Positions 32,398 through 41,326 of a stretch of 64,000 nt of DNA are shown in pieces (position 1 is the stretch's first letter; each line of letters starts with the position of its first letter). Origin of the DNA: Luoshenia tenuis (lineage in GTDB: Bacteria; Bacillota; Clostridia; Christensenellales; GCA-900066905); NCBI RefSeq assembly GCF_014384745.1, contig NZ_JACRSO010000004.1, positions 1-64,000 on the forward strand, given 5' to 3'. The position numbers and the translations under genes were made by a program. A model generated the notes under the pieces. It was not told the origin of the DNA and ran no database searches. It saw only the letters and a list, made by a program, of their open reading frames with translations.

Positions 32398-33789
32398 TTA
32401 TAGGCTATAGGGGCCCTTATCGTCTACGGTATCAAAATTTACGCCCAGGTAACGGGCCACCTCGCGGAAGATGGGCAGGTACTTGCCGTACACGCCCGCC
32501 ACGTGGTGGATGTAGGGCCCGAACATCAGCTTCTCTTCCCAGCGCTTCCAGTTGTCCACTTCCAGCCAGACATAGGTGCCGGTGGTCTCCGGGCCGGTGG
32601 TGGTCTTGCCCTCGCCGCAGAACATGAAGTACTCGCCGTCGATCTCGTCCATGCGCATCAGGGTCATATCCCCCTGCTTCATCTCCCAGGCGGACACGCC
32701 GTCGATCAGGCGGGGCTTGCGCTCCTTGGTGGCCAGCGAATAGGCGAACGGGCCGCCGTGCCAGATCAGCTCGGCATTGTCGTTATCCGGGTGGCGGTAG
32801 GTCCAGTCGGCCAGGAACTCGGCCTCTTGTCCCAGGGTGGCGGCGGTGCACATCAGCTGGCCGATGGCGCCCCACACGTCCGTCTCACAGGAGGTGGGAT
32901 AGCCGTGGTCGGTCAACTCGCCCTGCATGGCGCAGATGGACTTGAGCCCCAGCACGTTGCGCAGGCCCGGGCAATCCAGCGCCGCGCAGCGGGCGCCGTG
33001 CTCATCCATCAGCTGCTCGACGGCCATCTCAAAGGCCAGCAGCTTCCACACCACTTCATCCTCGGTGCGGGAGCAATCGATACGGGCGGTGTACTCGGCA
33101 TAGTAATCGGTCAGGGCCTTGCCTTTTTCGGCGAGGATCTGCTCGGTACGCTCTTTGACCAGGGCGATGGCGATGGGCTTTACGGTGATGCCAAAGTCCC
33201 GAATGAGGTTGAGCTGGTTGTGGATCACGCTGAAGAACTGCGGCGGCCGGTCGCCGATCTCGGCCACGGTGAGGTTGCGCAGGCTCTTTAAGACGCTGGC
33301 TACGCGGATGAACTTCTCAAAGCCCTCTACGAACACCGGGCTGTCCTTTTCGCAGTTGAAGATGTAGCTGAAGGTCACCCCATAGTTGCGCAGCACCTTG
33401 GTGGCCGCAAACAGGCCGCACTGGGTCTCTTTCTCCCGGTGCTCCCAGGTGGAGACCTTATCCCGGCTGCCCCAGACCAGCACCGGCAGCTTGAACTGCT
33501 TGGCCACGCCCACCACCACTTCTTCACAGCCGAAGTCGCAGAAGGGGAAGAAGAGCGCGTCTACGTTATTGGCCTTGAACTTGGCCACGACTTTGTCGAT
33601 ATCCTCCGGGAAAGCGCCCATGCCGTTGTTCTCGGCCAGGATGTCGTCGCAATCCACCAGCTTGACGAATTCCGGCATCTGCGCGCGGAAGATGGGCATC
33701 AGCGCGTCTTTTTCCTTGGTGGCGGTCTCCAGCGAGAAGGTGGGCCGCTTCGTGGGCATCACGCCCAGGGTGATGACTTCTTTGTACAT
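32398..33789 (-). CDS. L-fucose/L-arabinose isomerase family protein
   Basis: The 463-residue protein resembles the FucI/AraA-like fold: an N-terminal Rossmann-type part (VDALFFPFCDFGCEE), then CAALDCPGLRNVLGLKSICAMQGELTDHGYPTSCETD in the central domain (metal-binding Glu/Asp region; shown only in part by CAMQGELTDHG), and IHHVAGVYGKY near the C-terminus with the His of the family. It is expected to interconvert an aldose and a ketose, or to be a catalytically altered relative. AGGAGG precedes the ATG. Substrate is not resolved. Confidence 0.82.
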   Translation of the reverse strand: MYKEVITLGVMPTKRPTFSLETATKEKDALMPIFRAQMPEFVKLVDCDDILAENNGMGAFPEDIDKVVAKFKANNVDALFFPFCDFGCEEVVVGVAKQFKLPVLVWGSRDKVSTWEHREKETQCGLFAATKVLRNYGVTFSYIFNCEKDSPVFVEGFEKFIRVASVLKSLRNLTVAEIGDRPPQFFSVIHNQLNLIRDFGITVKPIAIALVKERTEQILAEKGKALTDYYAEYTARIDCSRTEDEVVWKLLAFEMAVEQLMDEHGARCAALDCPGLRNVLGLKSICAMQGELTDHGYPTSCETDVWGAIGQLMCTAATLGQEAEFLADWTYRHPDNDNAELIWHGGPFAYSLATKERKPRLIDGVSAWEMKQGDMTLMRMDEIDGEYFMFCGEGKTTTGPETTGTYVWLEVDNWKRWEEKLMFGPYIHHVAGVYGKYLPIFREVARYLGVNFDTVDDKGPYSL

Positions 33790-33949
33790 GTGGGTTTCCT
33801 CCTAAATAAAATGTCTTCTGGTCCTGAAAGATATTTCTCCGGTCTAAAACTTTTCAGGCGTTAGGTTAAGCGGCAAGGGTGCGCGCAATGGCAAAGCGCG
33901 TTGGGTGCGGGCGCTTTGCCCCGGCGGCCGGGCATAGGCGTGGCCAAGA

Positions 33950-34345
33950 GGGGGTAGCGGATTCTCCGCTGCAGCTTCGGAACGACAAAGTTTGGCAGCC
34001 GGGCCTCCCTCTCCCTCCGTCAGGCTCCACCTGCCACCTCCCTTTAGCAGAGGGAGGCAAGGGTGCGCGCAATAGTAAAGCGCGTTGGGTGCGGGCGCTT
34101 TGCCCCGGCGGCCGGGCATAGGCGCGGCCAAGAGGGGGTAGCGGATTCCCAGCTGCCGCTTCGGAACGACAAAGTTTGGCAGCTGGGCCTCCCTCTCCCT
34201 CCGTCAGGCTTCGCCTGCCACCTCCCTTTAGCAGAGGGAGGCAAGGGTACGCGCAATAGTAAAGCGCGTTGGGTGCGGGCACTTTGCCCCGGCGGCGGAG
34301 CGTAGGCGTGGCCGAGAGGGGGTAGCTGATTCCCCGCTGCCGCTT
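33950..34345. repeat. Triplicated block of short palindromic repeats
   Basis: Three direct copies, about 183 bases apart, of a unit with AATAGTAAAGCGCGTTGGG, GCCCCGGCGGCCGGGC, GCGGATTCNC...CTTCGGAACGACA and CTCCCTCCGTCAGGC...GCCTGCCACCTCCC...GAGGGAGGCAAGG. The copies are nearly identical over most of their length, so amplification is recent. No gene lies in 33790-34557. Confidence 0.8.
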
Positions 34346-34437
34346 CGCAATGACGGCGGACAGCCTAGCCTATTAGCCGGACGCGCCCGTTATGCCTTGG
34401 ACGGACGATAAAGCCTCTGCTTTCTTCCCCGCCTTGG

Positions 34438-34557
34438 GCGGTTAAAAGGGATGTTATCCCCAAATGCTGTTAACAGCGATACCGCTTCGCCTTGATCGGG
34501 CAATAAAGCCTCCGCTTTCCTCCCCCGCCTTGGGCGGTTAAAAGGGATGCCATCCCC
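34438..34557. repeat. Two-unit array of the 96-base repeat
   Basis: GCGGTTAAAAGGGAT cores begin at 34438 and 34534, 96 bases apart, each preceded by CCCGCCTTGG and followed by a GGGATG...CATCCC type hairpin. The second hairpin abuts the stop codon of the aldo/keto reductase (34558-34560), so it may act as its transcription end. Confidence 0.65.
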
Positions 34558-35418
34558 CTAGTCCAGCACGCGGTAGATAAAGCCCTCCGGATGATCCGGG
34601 TCGCGGCCGGTGCGCTTCCAGGCGTTGAGCGCGTCGATCTTAGCGCAATCCTCGGCGGCTAGCTCGAAGTCGAACACGTCGGCGTTTTGCACGATGCGCT
34701 CCTGTTTGGAAGAGCGCGGGAACACGATGATGCCCTTTTGCAGGATCCACCGCAGCACCACCTGCGGGCCGCTCTTGCCGTATTTCTGGGCGATGGCCGC
34801 AATGGTGGGGTCACTGGCGGCCATGCCGCCGCCTAAGGGGCTCCAGGCCTCCACGGCGATATTGTGCTCCTTGCAGAAGTTGATGGTCTCATAATCCTGT
34901 ATGCCGGGGTTGAACTCGATCTGATCCACCGCAGGCATGACTGTGGCATCCGCCATAATTTCCTTTAAATGGCTGACGCGGAAGTTGGAAAGGCCGATGG
35001 CCTTGGTCAGCCCCTGTTTGTAGTAATCCTCCATAATGGCCCAGGACTCTTTATACCGCCCCGGCACCGGCCAGTGCTGGATGTAAAGGTCGATATAATC
35101 CAGCCCCAGGTTCTCCAGGCTCTTTTCAAAGCCGTGGCGCTGGCGGCCGTCCCGTTGGTGGATGTTGGCCAGCTTGGTGGTGATGAAGATCTCCTCCCGG
35201 GGCACGCCGCTCTCGCGGATGGCCTCGCCCACGACGCCCTCGTTCTGGTAAGCCGCGGCGGTATCAAAATGGCGGTAGCCCGCCTCCAGCGCCCACAAAA
35301 TGGCGCGCTTGGCCTCCTCGCCACTGCCCAGCTGCCAAACGCCGAAGCCGAACTGGGGGATGCTGTTGCCGCTGGAAAGTGGGATACGGGTGGAAATGCT
35401 GAGTTTTTCTTGGGACAT
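34558..35418 (-). CDS. Aldo/keto reductase
   Basis: The 286-residue (alpha/beta)8 reductase has the complete catalytic tetrad Asp52, Tyr57, Lys82 and His115 in GYRHFDTAAAYQNE, TTKLAN and YIQHWP, plus the NADPH-binding IVFPRSSKQERI. It is of the 2,5-diketo-gluconate reductase/YvgN type. It reduces aldehydes or ketones; substrate unknown. ATG 35418 follows an AGGAGAGG-type site; an in-frame start 17 codons upstream lacks support. A strong promoter lies at 35546-35574. Confidence 0.93.
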   Translation of the reverse strand: MSQEKLSISTRIPLSSGNSIPQFGFGVWQLGSGEEAKRAILWALEAGYRHFDTAAAYQNEGVVGEAIRESGVPREEIFITTKLANIHQRDGRQRHGFEKSLENLGLDYIDLYIQHWPVPGRYKESWAIMEDYYKQGLTKAIGLSNFRVSHLKEIMADATVMPAVDQIEFNPGIQDYETINFCKEHNIAVEAWSPLGGGMAASDPTIAAIAQKYGKSGPQVVLRWILQKGIIVFPRSSKQERIVQNADVFDFELAAEDCAKIDALNAWKRTGRDPDHPEGFIYRVLD

Positions 35419-35545
35419 GGATTCGCACCTCTCCTTTTTAGTCAAAACATAGGGTGACCCCTTCTTCAAAAGCGAAGGACGACGGATGTGTGCTGGCCCT
35501 ACGGGCCCCTTGGGAACCTGCTAAATTTACTTGGTTTATAATCAT

Positions 35546-35574
35546 ACTTTAATATATTGCCGGGCGTTTGTCAA
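35546..35574 (-). promoter_or_regulatory. Promoter of the aldo/keto reductase gene
   Basis: TTGACA (35574-35569), a 17-base spacer and TAAAGT (35551-35546) on the minus strand. Leader length is about 120 bases. Confidence 0.7.
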
Positions 35575-35683
35575 TTTGCTATGGGGAATATATTCCCCAA
35601 GTTCGGGCGCTTATGCCGCTCTAGCTTTTGCTACCGTTTTTTATCGCCCTTACCCGCCCCAAATGGGGGCTCGCCACCGGGGC

Positions 35684-35723
35684 AAAAAGGCGGCGCCCCC
35701 GGGATGAACCGGAAGCGCCGCCT
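35684..35723 (-). terminator. Terminator of the aldose epimerase gene
   Basis: A 9-base stem AGGCGGCGC/GCGCCGCCT with an 18-base loop, followed on the minus strand by TTTT. Confidence 0.8.
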
Positions 35724-35736
35724 GGCGTTTTAAGCC

Positions 35737-36705
35737 TTATTTCAGGTAGCCGGCCTGCAGGGTGATCCACCCCTCGTGGCGGCCGCCCGCGGGCAGCACG
35801 ATGACGTTGCCCATATCCTTTTTGCCCTGGGCCAGCATGTTGAAGCCGTCCGTGGCGTTGGTCTGGTTCTCCAGGCAGAAGCCGCCCGCGCGCATGGGCG
35901 GGGTGAAGATGACCATGTACTTCATATCGTCAGAAGCGCGCAGCTCCAGCTTGCGCCCGCTCTTGCGGTACTCGATGGTGGAGACCTTGGAGGAGTCGAA
36001 CCCGCCGAACAGGTTGTCAAAGTTCATCTCCGCCAGGCATTTGCCCTCGGACAGATCCCAGCTGGTGCCCTGGGTATCCAGCATCTTGCGGGTGGGGTAG
36101 CAGTTATCCGTTTCCATCATCAGGCGGTTGGGCACGGTCACAAAAGTATCGGTCACCGGGTCCAGCTTGTTGAAGAAGGTGTGCACGCCAAAGCCAAAGG
36201 GCGCTTCCTTGCTGTCCTTATTCTCCACGGCCCAATCCAGGCGCAGGCCGTCTTTGGAGATGGAATAGGTCATATACAGCTTCAGGTAGAACGGGAAGAT
36301 GGTGTACAGCACCCCGCCCGGCGCAAACTCGATGGAGATGGTGGCGCTGGCCTTGTCCTCGCAGGCGCAAACGTCCTCCACGGTAAAGGCCTCGTCGTTG
36401 ACGATGCCGTGCAGCACCTTGGGCACGCCGTTTTTGACCACCTGATACTTTTTATCCTTGAACTGGAAGGTGGCGTCCACGATGCGGTTGGCATAGGGGA
36501 ACATCACCGGGAAGCCGTAGCCCGTGCCCGCCCCGTCAAAGTTGGCCGGGGTCTCCAGCATCTCCAGATCGTCCACCACATAGGAAAACAGGTTGCCGCC
36601 CTTGGCCGGCGCGAGTTTGGCCACCTGGCCCTCGCCCTCCAGCACGATCTGCTCGATCTCCAGCCCCGGGATCATTTCGGTTTTAGCCGTGTATTTGGCG
36701 CACAT
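35737..36705 (-). CDS. Aldose 1-epimerase (galactose mutarotase) family protein
   Basis: The 322-residue protein has the mutarotase-like beta-sandwich pattern: GYGFPVMFPYANRI (Asn-Arg of the sugar site), VLHGIVNDEAF (first catalytic-type His), and FGFGVHTFFNK (second His, as in GxHxYF). It would interconvert alpha and beta anomers of a hexose. AAGGAGG is 9 bases before the ATG. It has its own promoter and terminator. Confidence 0.88.
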   Translation of the reverse strand: MCAKYTAKTEMIPGLEIEQIVLEGEGQVAKLAPAKGGNLFSYVVDDLEMLETPANFDGAGTGYGFPVMFPYANRIVDATFQFKDKKYQVVKNGVPKVLHGIVNDEAFTVEDVCACEDKASATISIEFAPGGVLYTIFPFYLKLYMTYSISKDGLRLDWAVENKDSKEAPFGFGVHTFFNKLDPVTDTFVTVPNRLMMETDNCYPTRKMLDTQGTSWDLSEGKCLAEMNFDNLFGGFDSSKVSTIEYRKSGRKLELRASDDMKYMVIFTPPMRAGGFCLENQTNATDGFNMLAQGKKDMGNVIVLPAGGRHEGWITLQAGYLK

Positions 36706-36766
36706 GTATAAAGCCCTCCTTCAATCTTCGTCCTTTAATTCAACTGGGTTTACAAACACCATTTCT

Positions 36767-36795
36767 ATTTTAACCCACCCGTCCCCGAATTGCAA
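36767..36795 (-). promoter_or_regulatory. Promoter of the aldose epimerase gene
   Basis: TTGCAA (36795-36790), a 17-base spacer and TAAAAT (36772-36767) on the minus strand, about 62 bases before the ATG. The rest of 36796-37031 shows nothing recognisable. Confidence 0.65.
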
Positions 36796-37031
36796 CGGGG
36801 CTATACGCCCTTTTGGTCGTTTCAGGGAGTGAGATTGTAATAAGGGACGGGGCACGGCAGTAAGGGTTGGGCTTTATCCGGCGTTGCTGTGGGACTGCCG
36901 CCCTTGTGGCCGCTCTTACCGCTGCGCACTTCAGGCCATCCCGCCCGCCGCTGGGGGCAAAGCGCCACCCGCGCTCCAGACAGGGATGGGAGCCAGGCCT
37001 TCCCTCTTTCTTCCTTATATAACACAAGGGA

Positions 37032-37583
37032 TCATCCCCCGCCCAGCAGCGAGGGGTAGAGGGCCGGCGCGGCGGGGTCGATCACTGTGGCGGCCAGCCC
37101 GGCCCGGCGGGCCAGCTCCAGCGTCTGGCGGGTGCCGCCGGGGCTACGGCCATCGTACAGGGCGATGATGTGCCCGGCATGCTCCACCAGATAGCGGTTG
37201 CGCGCCTGCATGCAGCCCGGCGCGTACCGGGGGGCCAGCACCACCTTTCTGTCCGCCTGCGCCAGCACCTGCTCGTGCCGCGCCCGGTTCGTCCTGCTCC
37301 AGCGGGCCGCCTGATCCGCACAGGGCAGCACGGCGCACAGCCGCACCCCCAGCCGCTCGCCCGCGCCCAGATCCCGGTACTTGAGCACGATCTGCGCCGC
37401 CCAAAGGTCCATCCCCCGGGCCATGCCGGTATAAAACCAGGTGCAGCCATCCTCGATCCGGGCGATGATGGCCGCCTCCACCGCCGCCATGGCCCGGCGA
37501 AAGGCCGGGCTGCCCTCGTCGCTCCCCCAGGGCAGTTTCTCGGGCCGGTGGCCGGTAAAGCAGCAGCACTTCTCCCTATCCAT
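37032..37583 (-). CDS. SLOG-domain (DUF1273/YpsA-like) protein
   Basis: The 183-residue protein begins MDREKCCCFTGHRPEKLPWG; FTGHRP is the DUF1273 hallmark. FYTGMARGMDLWAAQIVL (near 50-67) and ARNRYLVEHAGHIIALYDG complete the SLOG nucleotide-binding fold. Members may bind nucleotides or ADP-ribose-like ligands; the function of YpsA-type proteins is not settled. GGGGAG precedes the ATG. It appears monocistronic. Confidence 0.85.
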   Translation of the reverse strand: MDREKCCCFTGHRPEKLPWGSDEGSPAFRRAMAAVEAAIIARIEDGCTWFYTGMARGMDLWAAQIVLKYRDLGAGERLGVRLCAVLPCADQAARWSRTNRARHEQVLAQADRKVVLAPRYAPGCMQARNRYLVEHAGHIIALYDGRSPGGTRQTLELARRAGLAATVIDPAAPALYPSLLGGG

Positions 37584-37752
37584 CGCGCGCTCCCCTTTCT
37601 TGCATGATCGCTATACGCCCTCCATCCTATTGCAAACCCCGCCTGTTTGTCAACGTGTGCCCGCGGCAGGTATGTAAAGATAGGGCAAAACCCCCGGGGC
37701 AGCCCAGGGGCTTTGCAAACGGCAAATGGGTCCGCTCAAAACCAGGCGTCCA

Positions 37753-38673
37753 TCAGCCCGGCTCCTGCAGCGGCAAGGCCTCCTTCAAGGCCGCGCGGCC
37801 CGGCCCGCGCACATAGTCCAGCAGCCTTTTTCCCGCCCGGGAGAGGGTCCGCTCCCCGGGGTAGACCAGGCTGATGGTGGTGGCCACCTCCGGAACGATG
37901 GGCAGCACCGCCACCCCTTCCCCCGCCATTTCCATGGAGGGCGTGCGCATCAAAAGCGCCACCCCCATGCCCCCCTGCACCATGCGGGCCATGTTCTCCC
38001 CCCGGTGCCCGGTGTAGGCGATGCGGGGCGCAAAGCCCGCCCGGCGGCAGGCCTCAAGGCTGAGCGCGTGCACCAGCGTGCCCTGGGGCAGCAGCAAAAA
38101 CGCCTCGTCGCGCAGCTGCTCTAGCCGCAGGGCCTTTTCCCCGGCCAGCGGATGCCCCGGGGGCAGCAGCGCGCACAGGCTGTCCCGGTAAAGTGGGATG
38201 CGTTTAAGCCCGGCGGCCTTGGCCTCCCCCTCCCGCAAAAAGGCCAGGTCCAGCTGGCCGGAGAGCAGGCGTTGGCTTAGGATATTGGAATCCTCCTCCA
38301 CCAGGTTGAGCTTGACCCCGGGGTTTTCCCGGCCAAAGGCCATCAGCATATCGGTAACGGGGTAGCGGGCCACGGCGGGCACCAGCCCCACTGCCAGCGT
38401 GCCGCCCAGCGCGCTGCGGTAGCGCCCCAGGGCCTGGCGGTAGCCGGCCTGCAGCGCGGCGATCTCCCGGGCATAGGGCAAAAAGATGCGGCCGAACTCG
38501 CTCAGGGCCACGTGGCGGGTGGTGCGCTCAAACAGCGGCTCCCCTAGCTCCTGCTCCATGGCGCGGATATGCCGCGAGAGGGAGGATTGGGCGATATACA
38601 GCCGCTCGGCCGCCTCCAAAAAGTTGCCGGTATCCGCCAGCACTACAAATTCCTCGATGAACTCGGTCTTCAT
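37753..38673 (-). CDS. LysR-family transcriptional regulator
   Basis: 306 residues. The N-terminal winged HTH covers about residues 1-60 (FVVLADTGNFLEAAERLYIAQSSLSRHIRAMEQELG in outline, with SSLSRHI as recognition part), followed by a LysR substrate domain starting near GTLAVGLVPAVARYP. ATG 38673 follows AGGAGG; the frame stays open 48 codons further, through the operator region, without a start site. It is divergent from an MFS carrier with a LysR box between, so it probably controls that carrier and itself. Confidence 0.92.
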   Translation of the reverse strand: MKTEFIEEFVVLADTGNFLEAAERLYIAQSSLSRHIRAMEQELGEPLFERTTRHVALSEFGRIFLPYAREIAALQAGYRQALGRYRSALGGTLAVGLVPAVARYPVTDMLMAFGRENPGVKLNLVEEDSNILSQRLLSGQLDLAFLREGEAKAAGLKRIPLYRDSLCALLPPGHPLAGEKALRLEQLRDEAFLLLPQGTLVHALSLEACRRAGFAPRIAYTGHRGENMARMVQGGMGVALLMRTPSMEMAGEGVAVLPIVPEVATTISLVYPGERTLSRAGKRLLDYVRGPGRAALKEALPLQEPG

Positions 38674-38846
38674 GCGCGCCTCCTTATTTCGTTTCCGCCA
38701 GCCTTCAGGCCTTGTTTTACGCGGGTTGCACGGGTGAAATGCTGTGTGAGGGTTCTCGCTTCCGTCCTTCCGGGCAACGCTCTGAATGGCAGAGGCCAGG
38801 GTTACAGGCGGAGGCACCGGCCCGGCTGCCGCCGCAGCATGCCCGG

Positions 38847-38875
38847 AGGATTTATGCAGTTTCTACATAAATCCT
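38847..38875. promoter_or_regulatory. LysR-type operator (palindrome)
   Basis: Perfect 10-base arms AGGATTTATG and CATAAATCCT around a 9-base spacer. It contains the LysR T-N11-A core. It lies 174 bases upstream of lysR and just upstream of the MFS promoter. Confidence 0.8.
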
Positions 38876-38888
38876 AGGTCAAATCGGT

Positions 38889-38918
38889 TTGTTTGTCAAT
38901 CTATCCTTCTGCTATGAT
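38889..38918 (+). promoter_or_regulatory. Promoter of the LysR-linked MFS gene
   Basis: TTGTTT (38889-38894), an 18-base spacer and TATGAT (38913-38918). The operator ends 13 bases upstream of the -35, a typical activator position. Confidence 0.55.
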
Positions 38919-38971
38919 GGGCATAAAGGGGCCAAGCGCCCCGTAAATACCCTGTGAAGGAGGAGAGCGCC

Positions 38972-40180
38972 TTGGAAAAAGCCCGCCCCAAACTCTTTAC
39001 CCCCTCGTTTATCCTGGTGACGCCGCTCAGCTGTATAACCACCATCTGTTTGCAGATGACGGTATCGGCCATGCCGCTGTTCGTGGTGGCCCTGGGGGTG
39101 GAGCAATCCCTGGCGGGCAGCGCCACCACGGCCTGTACGCTGGCCGCGCTGCTGGCCCGGCCCTTTGCCACGGCGCTGGTGGACCGCATTGGCGGCAAAA
39201 AGACAGCCTTTGCCGGCATCGCCCTGTATGTGGGGGTATTCGCCGCCTATTTCCTTTGCGATAACCTGCCCCTGATGCTGGCCTTGCGGATACTGCAGGG
39301 GGCGGGGCTGGGGCTGATCACCACCGCCCTTGGCACGGTGGCCACGGCCATGGTGCCGCCGGAGAACCTCACCCGGGGGATGAGCTACTTCTCCCTGGGC
39401 AACGCGGTGGCGCTCTCGGCCGGGCCGGCGCTGGGGCTTGTTCTGGCGCAGGCGGGCTTCCAGTACCTGTTTTGGGTGGGGGCCGCCGCCTCCCTGCTCT
39501 GCCTGGGGCTTTTGCTGCTGGTCCACTACGACCACGCGCCCCAGCCCAAAGGGCCAAAGGGCGGGTTTTGGCAAAAGGCAGTGCGCAGCGGGGCTATTTT
39601 GCCCTCCGGCATTTTGGTGATCTTTATCCTGTGCCAGACGGCGCTTTCCACCTACCTGGCCTTTTTCGCGGCCAGCCTGGGGGTGGGCGGGGCCAGCGCC
39701 TTTTTCACGGTGAACGTGTTTGGGCTGGTGCTCTCCAAGTTCGCCCTGGGCCGCCTGTGCGACCGGTTTGGGGACATCCCCGTGGCGGTGGGCAGCGGCA
39801 TCCTGCTGGTGACTGCCTACGCGCTGATCGCCCTGACCCCTGCCCTGGGCGAGCCGGGCATCTGGAGCGCCGGGCTGCTGTATGGGTTTGGCTACAGCGG
39901 GCTTTATACGCTGCTCAACGTATCGGCCGTGCGCCACGCCGGGCCGGATACCCGGGGCGCGGCCAACTCCCTGTTCTTCGGCGCCAAGGACGTGGGCTCC
40001 GGCGTGGGGGCCATGGCCTGGGGGCTGTTTCTGGGGCTGGGCTACGCGGGGCTGTACTGGGTGGCCACGGGGCTGGCCGCCGCCACGGTGGCCTGGTACG
40101 TGTGGTACCTGAAAAAGGAGCGGACGCGGGCAGGCCTCCCCGCCCCTGCGCAGCCCGCCGCGGAAACGGCGGGGCCGTAA
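38972..40180 (+). CDS. MFS transporter, LysR-linked
   Basis: 402 residues, 12 hydrophobic segments. The MFS signature after helix 2 reads ARPFATALVDRIGGKKT. The family has drug, siderophore and small-molecule exporters of this two-times-six type. TTG at 38972 is taken as start because AAGGAGGAG lies about 7 bases upstream; the in-frame GTG at 38954 would put that site inside the gene. The palindrome and divergent LysR gene suggest ligand-induced export or uptake. Confidence 0.9.
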   Translation: MEKARPKLFTPSFILVTPLSCITTICLQMTVSAMPLFVVALGVEQSLAGSATTACTLAALLARPFATALVDRIGGKKTAFAGIALYVGVFAAYFLCDNLPLMLALRILQGAGLGLITTALGTVATAMVPPENLTRGMSYFSLGNAVALSAGPALGLVLAQAGFQYLFWVGAAASLLCLGLLLLVHYDHAPQPKGPKGGFWQKAVRSGAILPSGILVIFILCQTALSTYLAFFAASLGVGGASAFFTVNVFGLVLSKFALGRLCDRFGDIPVAVGSGILLVTAYALIALTPALGEPGIWSAGLLYGFGYSGLYTLLNVSAVRHAGPDTRGAANSLFFGAKDVGSGVGAMAWGLFLGLGYAGLYWVATGLAAATVAWYVWYLKKERTRAGLPAPAQPAAETAGP

Positions 40181-40239
40181 GGTGAGATGTGGGCAAGCAC
40201 ATTGCCCAAACGGCGGGGCGCGGGCCCCGGCCGGGCGGT

Positions 40240-40440
40240 TGTCAAGAGATTCCTCGCCGGCGCTCGGAATGACGGAAACTGGCGTTTACCCTGGCCAACC
40301 GGCGGGGCTGTAAGGTGAGACCCCTGTCCTTCAGCCCCCGAGCCGCTCGGCTTGGGGCGGGGGTAAGGCTGCTCTACTCCCTCCGTCAGGCTGCGCCTGC
40401 CACCTCCCTCAAACGAGGGAGGCAAGCACATTGCTCGCAT
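40240..40440. repeat. Short palindromic intergenic repeats
   Basis: AGAGATTCCTCGC...GCTCGGAATGACG at about 40236-40273 and CTCCCTCCGTCAGGCTGCGCC plus CCTCCCTC...GAGGGAGG at about 40379-40432. The 327-base gap has no gene. Confidence 0.75.
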
Positions 40441-40507
40441 CGCGCAAGCGAAACGGGGCGGCTGCCCCGTTGATCCCTATATCAAATAAAAAAAGGAGGA
40501 AGAAAAC

Positions 40508-41323
40508 ATGGCGATCTTACGGTTGACCCTGCGCTCGCAGGCGCTGCGCGCCAGCACGGATGTGAACATTATCTATCCCCTGCGGCGGCAGACCTTTGGC
40601 GACCCGGAGGGCAGAAAGGTGACCTATGCCCCCATCCCGGAAAAATTCAAGGTGCTCTACCTGGTGCACGGCGGCGGGGATAACTACAGCGACTGGCTGA
40701 CGCGCACCCGCATTGCCGACCTGGCCGAGGCGCGGGACCTGCTGGTGGTCATGCCCAGCATACGCGATTTTACCTCCTCCCGGGCGGATGCGGACTATTA
40801 CGCCTACCTCTCCCAGGAGCTGCCGGCCTATCTGCAGCGGATGCTACCCATCTCCAACCGGCGGGAGGATACCTTTATCGCCGGGCTGTCCATGGGCGGG
40901 TACTTCTCCTACCGCATCGCCCTGAACCACCCGGAGCGCTACGCCTGCGCGGGCAGCCTGTCCAGCCCCTTGGACATCGTGGCGGACCTGCGGGCGCGCC
41001 ACACCGGCAGCCGCACGCTGGTGCCGGCGGACAGCCTGATCGGCACCGACCGGGAGATCCGCTTTCTGGTGGAGCGCAACCTGGCGCAGGGCAACCCCAT
41101 GCCCCGGCTGTTTTCCGCCTGCGGTACGGAGGACTTTACCTACGAGATCAACTGCGACATGCGGGACTTTTTCCGCGCCAAGGGGCTGGACCACACCTAT
41201 ATGGAGGGCCCGGGCGTGCACAACTGGGATTTCTGGAGCGCGTATATCGAGCGCCTGCTGGAGTGGCTGCCGGTGGAAAAGCTGCCCGAGGCGCCGCATC
41301 ACTTTCAAAAGAGGGGGAAATAA
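40508..41323 (+). CDS. Esterase (tributyrin/feruloyl esterase-like alpha/beta hydrolase)
   Basis: The 271-residue protein has the oxyanion-hole motif HGGG (54-57), nucleophile elbow GLSMGG with Ser128, acid Asp209 in GTEDF and catalytic His238 in GPGVHNWDFW. It belongs to the esterase D/putative tributyrin esterase type that cleaves small acyl esters, including acetyl or feruloyl groups on plant glycans. AAGGAGG precedes the ATG. The next gene, a paralogue, starts 3 bases after this stop. Confidence 0.9.
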   Translation: MAILRLTLRSQALRASTDVNIIYPLRRQTFGDPEGRKVTYAPIPEKFKVLYLVHGGGDNYSDWLTRTRIADLAEARDLLVVMPSIRDFTSSRADADYYAYLSQELPAYLQRMLPISNRREDTFIAGLSMGGYFSYRIALNHPERYACAGSLSSPLDIVADLRARHTGSRTLVPADSLIGTDREIRFLVERNLAQGNPMPRLFSACGTEDFTYEINCDMRDFFRAKGLDHTYMEGPGVHNWDFWSAYIERLLEWLPVEKLPEAPHHFQKRGK

Positions 41324-41326
41324 GGT

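Noticed and set aside
40042..40440. Minus-strand frame of 132 codons after the MFS gene
   Set aside because: It covers repeat DNA and the antisense of the MFS 3' end, with no ribosome binding site.
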